Assembly (NCBI RefSeq): GCF_026642255.1
Contig: NZ_CP113264.1
Location: 4,030,001-4,094,000, forward strand
Direction of reading: 5' to 3'
Length of the DNA stretch: 64,000 nt
Origin: Streptomonospora nanhaiensis
Lineage (GTDB): Bacteria > Actinomycetota > Actinomycetes > Streptosporangiales > Streptosporangiaceae
Below, one piece after another: positions 60,849 through 64,000 of this stretch (positions within the stretch are counted from its first letter, which is position 1; each line of letters begins with the position of its first letter). The translations under genes and the position numbers were made by a program. The notes under the pieces were generated by a model. That model was not told the DNA's origin, ran no database searches, and saw only the letters and a program-made list of their open reading frames with translations.

Positions 60849-61769
60849 TCAGCCCCGGTGCGGCCGATCCGGTGAGCCGTCGGCGAGTGCGCGCACCTCG
60901 GCGGCGACGGTGCGCCACACCGGTGCGGGGATGTCGTGGCCGACGCCCGGCAGGGCGACCAGGCGCGCGCCGGGGACGCGGGAGGCGATCGCGGCGGCGG
61001 CGTTCGGCCGGATCAGGGGGTCGTCCCGGCCGTGCAGCACCAGTGTGGGGGCCGTGATCGTGCTGATCGCCGGGCCGTGCCACTGGGCTCCGATCTGACG
61101 GCTCTGCGCCCGGGTGTCGCGGGTGCCGGAGTCGGCGAGGCGTTCGGCCTTCGCCCGCTCCTCCCGCTCGTCGAAGGGCCGGGCGGGTGAGGCGCAGAAC
61201 CGGGCGATGGCCAGGCCGGCCCGGACGGTGCCCTCCTCGGTGTCGGGATAGTGCATCCGGCTGAGCCTGGCGACGGCGGGGACGCGGATGTAGCGCAGGA
61301 CGCCCAGCCCCGCCGCGTCCGCGGGGACCGCCGACATCGAGGTCAGGGTGCGGACACGGCCCGGGTGGCGGATCGCGACGCGTTGCGCCACGGCGCCGCC
61401 GAGGGACACGCCGAGCAGGTGGGCCGCCTCCCAGCCGAGCTCGTCGAGCACGGCGACGGCGTCGTCGGCCATGTCCTCGGCCGTGTAGGCCTCGCCGCGT
61501 CTGCCCAGCAGGGCGGTGGCGGGCAGGCGGGTCCTCGCCGGCGGCAGGTGCGTCGACTCGCCGGCGTCGCGGTGGTCGTAGCGGGCGACCGAGAAGCCGT
61601 GCTCGGCCAGGATCCGGCACAGGCCGTCCGGCCACCACCGCCGGCTGACGCCCATGCCCATGACGAGCAGGAGCGGCTCGCCCCCGTCCGCGCCGGCCCA
61701 CGTGTCGCAGGCCAGTCGGACGTCGCCGTTGCGTGCCCACCGGGTCGGTGTCCACGGTCGTCGGTCCAT
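60849..61769 (-). CDS. Alpha/beta hydrolase
   Basis: 306 aa from the ATG at 61769 (GGGAGC upstream). LLLVMGMGVSRRWWPDGLCRIL is the oxyanion region, LLGVSLGGAVAQ holds the nucleophilic Ser (GVSLGG), Asp in VLHGRDDPLI and His in LPGVGHDIP. This resembles esterases or aclacinomycin methylesterase-like enzymes. It is divergent from a TetR gene and their shared region contains a 27-bp dyad. Confidence 0.85.
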   Translation of the reverse strand: MDRRPWTPTRWARNGDVRLACDTWAGADGGEPLLLVMGMGVSRRWWPDGLCRILAEHGFSVARYDHRDAGESTHLPPARTRLPATALLGRRGEAYTAEDMADDAVAVLDELGWEAAHLLGVSLGGAVAQRVAIRHPGRVRTLTSMSAVPADAAGLGVLRYIRVPAVARLSRMHYPDTEEGTVRAGLAIARFCASPARPFDEREERAKAERLADSGTRDTRAQSRQIGAQWHGPAISTITAPTLVLHGRDDPLIRPNAAAAIASRVPGARLVALPGVGHDIPAPVWRTVAAEVRALADGSPDRPHRG

Positions 61770-61784
61770 GCTCCCACTCCTCAC

Positions 61785-61811
61785 AATACTGCGATCAATG
61801 TTCTCAGTATT
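61785..61811. promoter_or_regulatory. TetR operator candidate, 27-bp dyad
   Basis: AATACTG (61785-61791) and CAGTATT (61805-61811) are perfect 7-bp arms with a 13-nt centre. The right arm abuts TAGGAT (61811-61816), a likely -10 for the TetR gene. Confidence 0.65.
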
Positions 61812-61850
61812 AGGATAGGGGGCGTCGCAACAGGAGTGGAACGGGGACCG

Positions 61851-62543
61851 ATGACCGAGGAACCGACGACCGTGTGGAACCGCCCCGAACGGGGTGCACG
61901 CGGTCCCGCGCCGGAGCGCAGCCGGGCACAGATCACCGCCGCCGCGATCGGGCTGGCGGACGGGGGCGGCCTCGCGGCGGTGTCCATGCGCCAGGTGGCC
62001 GGACAGCTCGGCACGGGACCGGCCTCGCTGTACCGCTACATGTCCACCCGGGCCGACCTCCTCGACCTCATGGCGGACGCCGCCGCCGCGGAGATCGACC
62101 TCGGCGTCCCGTTGAGCGGGGACCCGGTCGAGGACCTGGCCGCCCTCGCCGGCCGCGCCAAGCAGGTCCACCTGCGCCACCCGTGGCTGCTCGACCTGCC
62201 CGCGGAACCCGCCCTGGGCCCCCGGGGCATGGACTACCTGGAGTACGCACTGCGCGCACTGGCTCCGGCGCCGCTGTCCTCCCCCGCCCGGCTGGAGACC
62301 GTCGGGGTGCTGAACGGGCTGGTGACCCTGTTCGCCCGCACCGAGCTCCAGCGCCGGAACGCGCCCGCCGACCCCCGACGGGCGCACGCCTCCCACCTGG
62401 CCTCCGCGGCGACCGCGGAACGGCATCCGCTCCTGCTGGCCGCGCTGGCGGACGGTCCCGGCGCCGAAGCGCCCCAGGACACGCACACCCTGTTCGAGCG
62501 GGTGGTGCGCCGGGTGCTCACCGGGCTCGTCGACAACCCCTGA
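61851..62543 (+). CDS. TetR-family regulator
   Basis: 230 aa from ATG with GGGGA upstream. HTH region AQITAAAIGLADGGGLAAVSMRQVAGQLGTGPASLYRYMSTRADL, in parts AAAIGLADGGG and VAGQLGTGPASLYRYM, then a TetR_C-type domain. Probably represses the divergent alpha/beta hydrolase gene. Nothing is seen in the 62544-62747 gap. Confidence 0.85.
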   Translation: MTEEPTTVWNRPERGARGPAPERSRAQITAAAIGLADGGGLAAVSMRQVAGQLGTGPASLYRYMSTRADLLDLMADAAAAEIDLGVPLSGDPVEDLAALAGRAKQVHLRHPWLLDLPAEPALGPRGMDYLEYALRALAPAPLSSPARLETVGVLNGLVTLFARTELQRRNAPADPRRAHASHLASAATAERHPLLLAALADGPGAEAPQDTHTLFERVVRRVLTGLVDNP

Positions 62544-62747
62544 ACCGCCCGCGGGCGCCCGGGGCGGTCCCGGCCGCACCGGCGCCCGCGCCCCTTCCGC
62601 GGCTCAACGGCCGTGGACGGCCGACGTGTCCCCGACAGGTCGCGGCAGCCCTCGGAGGAGCGCGGGAGCTCCCCGCGCGTACCCGCCCCCGCCGGGTCGG
62701 CCGGGAGCGCCCGACCGGCCCGGTCGCCGCGTCCGGGCGGTGGTACC

Positions 62748-64000
62748 TCATCCGGTGGCGGACACCACGTGCAGGGGCCGGGCACGCAGGGCCGCGGCGA
62801 CCGGCGCCAGGTTCGCCGACAGGCCCAGCGCCAGGACCGCCGAGGCGAGGAGGGCGTACCGGCCCGGGGCGACGGACAGGACCACCGTGTCACCGGTGAA
62901 GGCGTACCCGGAGGCTGCGAGCCCGGCCAGCGCGGCCGCGGTCCCCAGGGCCACCGCCGCCGACGACACCGCCAGCGCCTCGGCGGCGACCATGCCCGCT
63001 ACCTGTCCTCTGGAGGCCCCCACCAGGCGCAGCAGGGAGAAGTTCCCCGCCCTCGCCGCCACGGAGACGACGAGTGTGTTGACCGCGCCGATCCCGGCGA
63101 AGCCCGCCACCACGGCCACCATCAGGTAGGTGATCCAGTCGTCGCCCTCCCCCTGGGCCGCCACGTCGGCCAGGTGGCCGGGCCGGTCGGTGACCAGGAT
63201 TCCGGGCCCGGCGTCGATCGCCCCCTCCAGCCGGCGCGCGACCGCGGCGGGGTCGGCCCCGGGGTCCAGCGTGACGTAGACGGCGCTCTCCATCGCGTCC
63301 AGCATCCGGGGGGCGAGCACCTGCCGGGGGAGCAGGACCTCGGGGAAGTCGAGCCCCGCCTCGTAGAGAACCGCCACCCGGGCCAGGATCGGCTGCCCGT
63401 CGGGCCCGGAGAGTGTGACGGTGTCGCCCACCCGCCAGCCCTCCTGCCCCGCCGTCCCGGCGTCGAGAGCGACCCCGCCGGCGTCGAACGCCTCCCACGC
63501 ACCCTGTTCCGCGTCGATCCGGTAGAGGTCCGCCACGGTCCCGGGATCGACGAGGTAGGTCGTCAGGGAAGCGCCGGTGCCGGCCGTGACCGTCTGCCGG
63601 AACCCTCCTGCGGCGGACACCCCGGGAACCCCGGCGGCTGTTTGCGCCGCGGTCTCGGGAAGCCCGACCCCCACGGAGCCGGACACCACCAGGTCGGCGG
63701 CGAGGCGCTCCCCGTAGGAGTGCATGCGTGCCTCGCTCGTGGTCGGCCCCTGGAACAGCAGCACGCAGGCGACGGCGGTGGTCACCATGAGCGGCGTCAT
63801 CACACCCGCCACCCGGCGCGTGTCGGCGTACGCCTCCCTGTGCACCAGGAAGGGCACCGATCCCCTCGACGCCAGCGGACCCGCCAGGCGCAGCACGCCC
63901 CGGACGAGGACCGGGGCGAGCAGGGCCGCCGCCAGGACGAGGACCATCGAGGCGGCGAGCGCCGCCACCACCGCCCCCCGGCTCCCCGCCGCCGCCCATG
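62748..64000 (-). CDS. ABC transporter permease of the FtsX/MacB type, 5' end outside window
   Basis: At least 417 residues in frame to the right edge. It shows an FtsX-like core: FLVHREAYADTRRVAGVMTPLMVTTAVACVLLF, a large extracytoplasmic domain, then WITYLMVAVVAGFAGIGAVNTLVVS and LLRLVGASRGQVAGMVAAEAL, the coupling loop typical of MacB/FtsX exporters. The C-terminus is LRARPLHVVSATG. Gene length in this group is about 800 residues, so roughly half is missing. Confidence 0.82.
   Translation of the reverse strand, partial: WAAAGSRGAVVAALAASMVLVLAAALLAPVLVRGVLRLAGPLASRGSVPFLVHREAYADTRRVAGVMTPLMVTTAVACVLLFQGPTTSEARMHSYGERLAADLVVSGSVGVGLPETAAQTAAGVPGVSAAGGFRQTVTAGTGASLTTYLVDPGTVADLYRIDAEQGAWEAFDAGGVALDAGTAGQEGWRVGDTVTLSGPDGQPILARVAVLYEAGLDFPEVLLPRQVLAPRMLDAMESAVYVTLDPGADPAAVARRLEGAIDAGPGILVTDRPGHLADVAAQGEGDDWITYLMVAVVAGFAGIGAVNTLVVSVAARAGNFSLLRLVGASRGQVAGMVAAEALAVSSAAVALGTAAALAGLAASGYAFTGDTVVLSVAPGRYALLASAVLALGLSANLAPVAAALRARPLHVVSATG

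Overview
The window is very GC-rich, with GC-biased third codon positions, frequent GTG starts, GGAGG-type ribosome binding sites and several apparently leaderless promoters. CGNR zinc-finger, snapalysin, PaoABC-like and SUKH genes add to the picture of a filamentous actinomycete. A Nocardiopsis/Streptomyces-like genome is my inference, not a proven assignment. I see no rRNA, tRNA or CRISPR array. Most of the window looks like an accessory, chromosome-arm region: small operons with a dedicated regulator each, scattered SUKH (SMI1/KNR4) proteins, one apparently intact IS982-like element and at least two decayed transposase fragments.

Layout, 1-21 kb. A catabolic trio (Gfo/Idh/MocA tail, zinc alcohol dehydrogenase, metallo-beta-lactamase fold) is followed by a lipoprotein and by an alpha/beta hydrolase divergent from a CGNR regulator, with two 28-bp TAACC-N18-GGTTA elements between them. 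Next come an epoxide hydrolase, a RibD-type reductase, a CPBP protease, a NUDIX hydrolase and a divergent TetR/MFS pair. The IS982-like element lies at 12942-13942. A MerR regulator controls a divergent quinone-oxidoreductase-like gene through a classic 20-bp-spacer promoter. SUKH, phosphotransferase, zinc-ribbon and unknown small genes fill 15.7-20.3 kb; one of them, near 17.6 kb, looks frameshifted.

Layout, 20.4-30 kb. This is the most unusual stretch. A protein of unknown function is divergent from a flavin amine oxidase and an MTR-kinase-like phosphotransferase. After a roughly 900-bp spacer with a strong promoter comes a tight four-gene operon: GMC oxidoreductase, class III aminotransferase, sulfotransferase and TauE/SafE-type permease. 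Its logic reads as alcohol oxidation, transamination of the carbonyl, sulfation and export, and could be a small undescribed pathway for a sulfated amino compound.

Layout, 30-48 kb. A second MerR regulator with two near-identical operators faces an ene-reductase operon (Old Yellow Enzyme plus a PRISE-type reductase). Then follow an NAD(P)-binding protein, an IS5-type remnant, hydrolase, lipoprotein and several conserved unknowns. An RsgA-like GTPase is preceded by a 23-codon leader ORF and a hairpin that overlaps a Shine-Dalgarno sequence, and is followed by a methyltransferase-GNAT fusion. A PaoABC-type molybdenum oxidase operon ends at a strong terminator.

Layout, 48-64 kb. A SUKH gene is followed by an SDR-fold protein lacking the catalytic Tyr, divergent from a TetR with two operators; then an MFS/FAD-monooxygenase module with its TetR. 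A secreted protein carries two serine-protease domains. A FecBCD-like uptake operon with an embedded methyltransferase has a Zur-type box over its start codon. The window closes with snapalysin, a hydrolase/TetR pair and the 3' part of an ABC permease that runs off the right edge.
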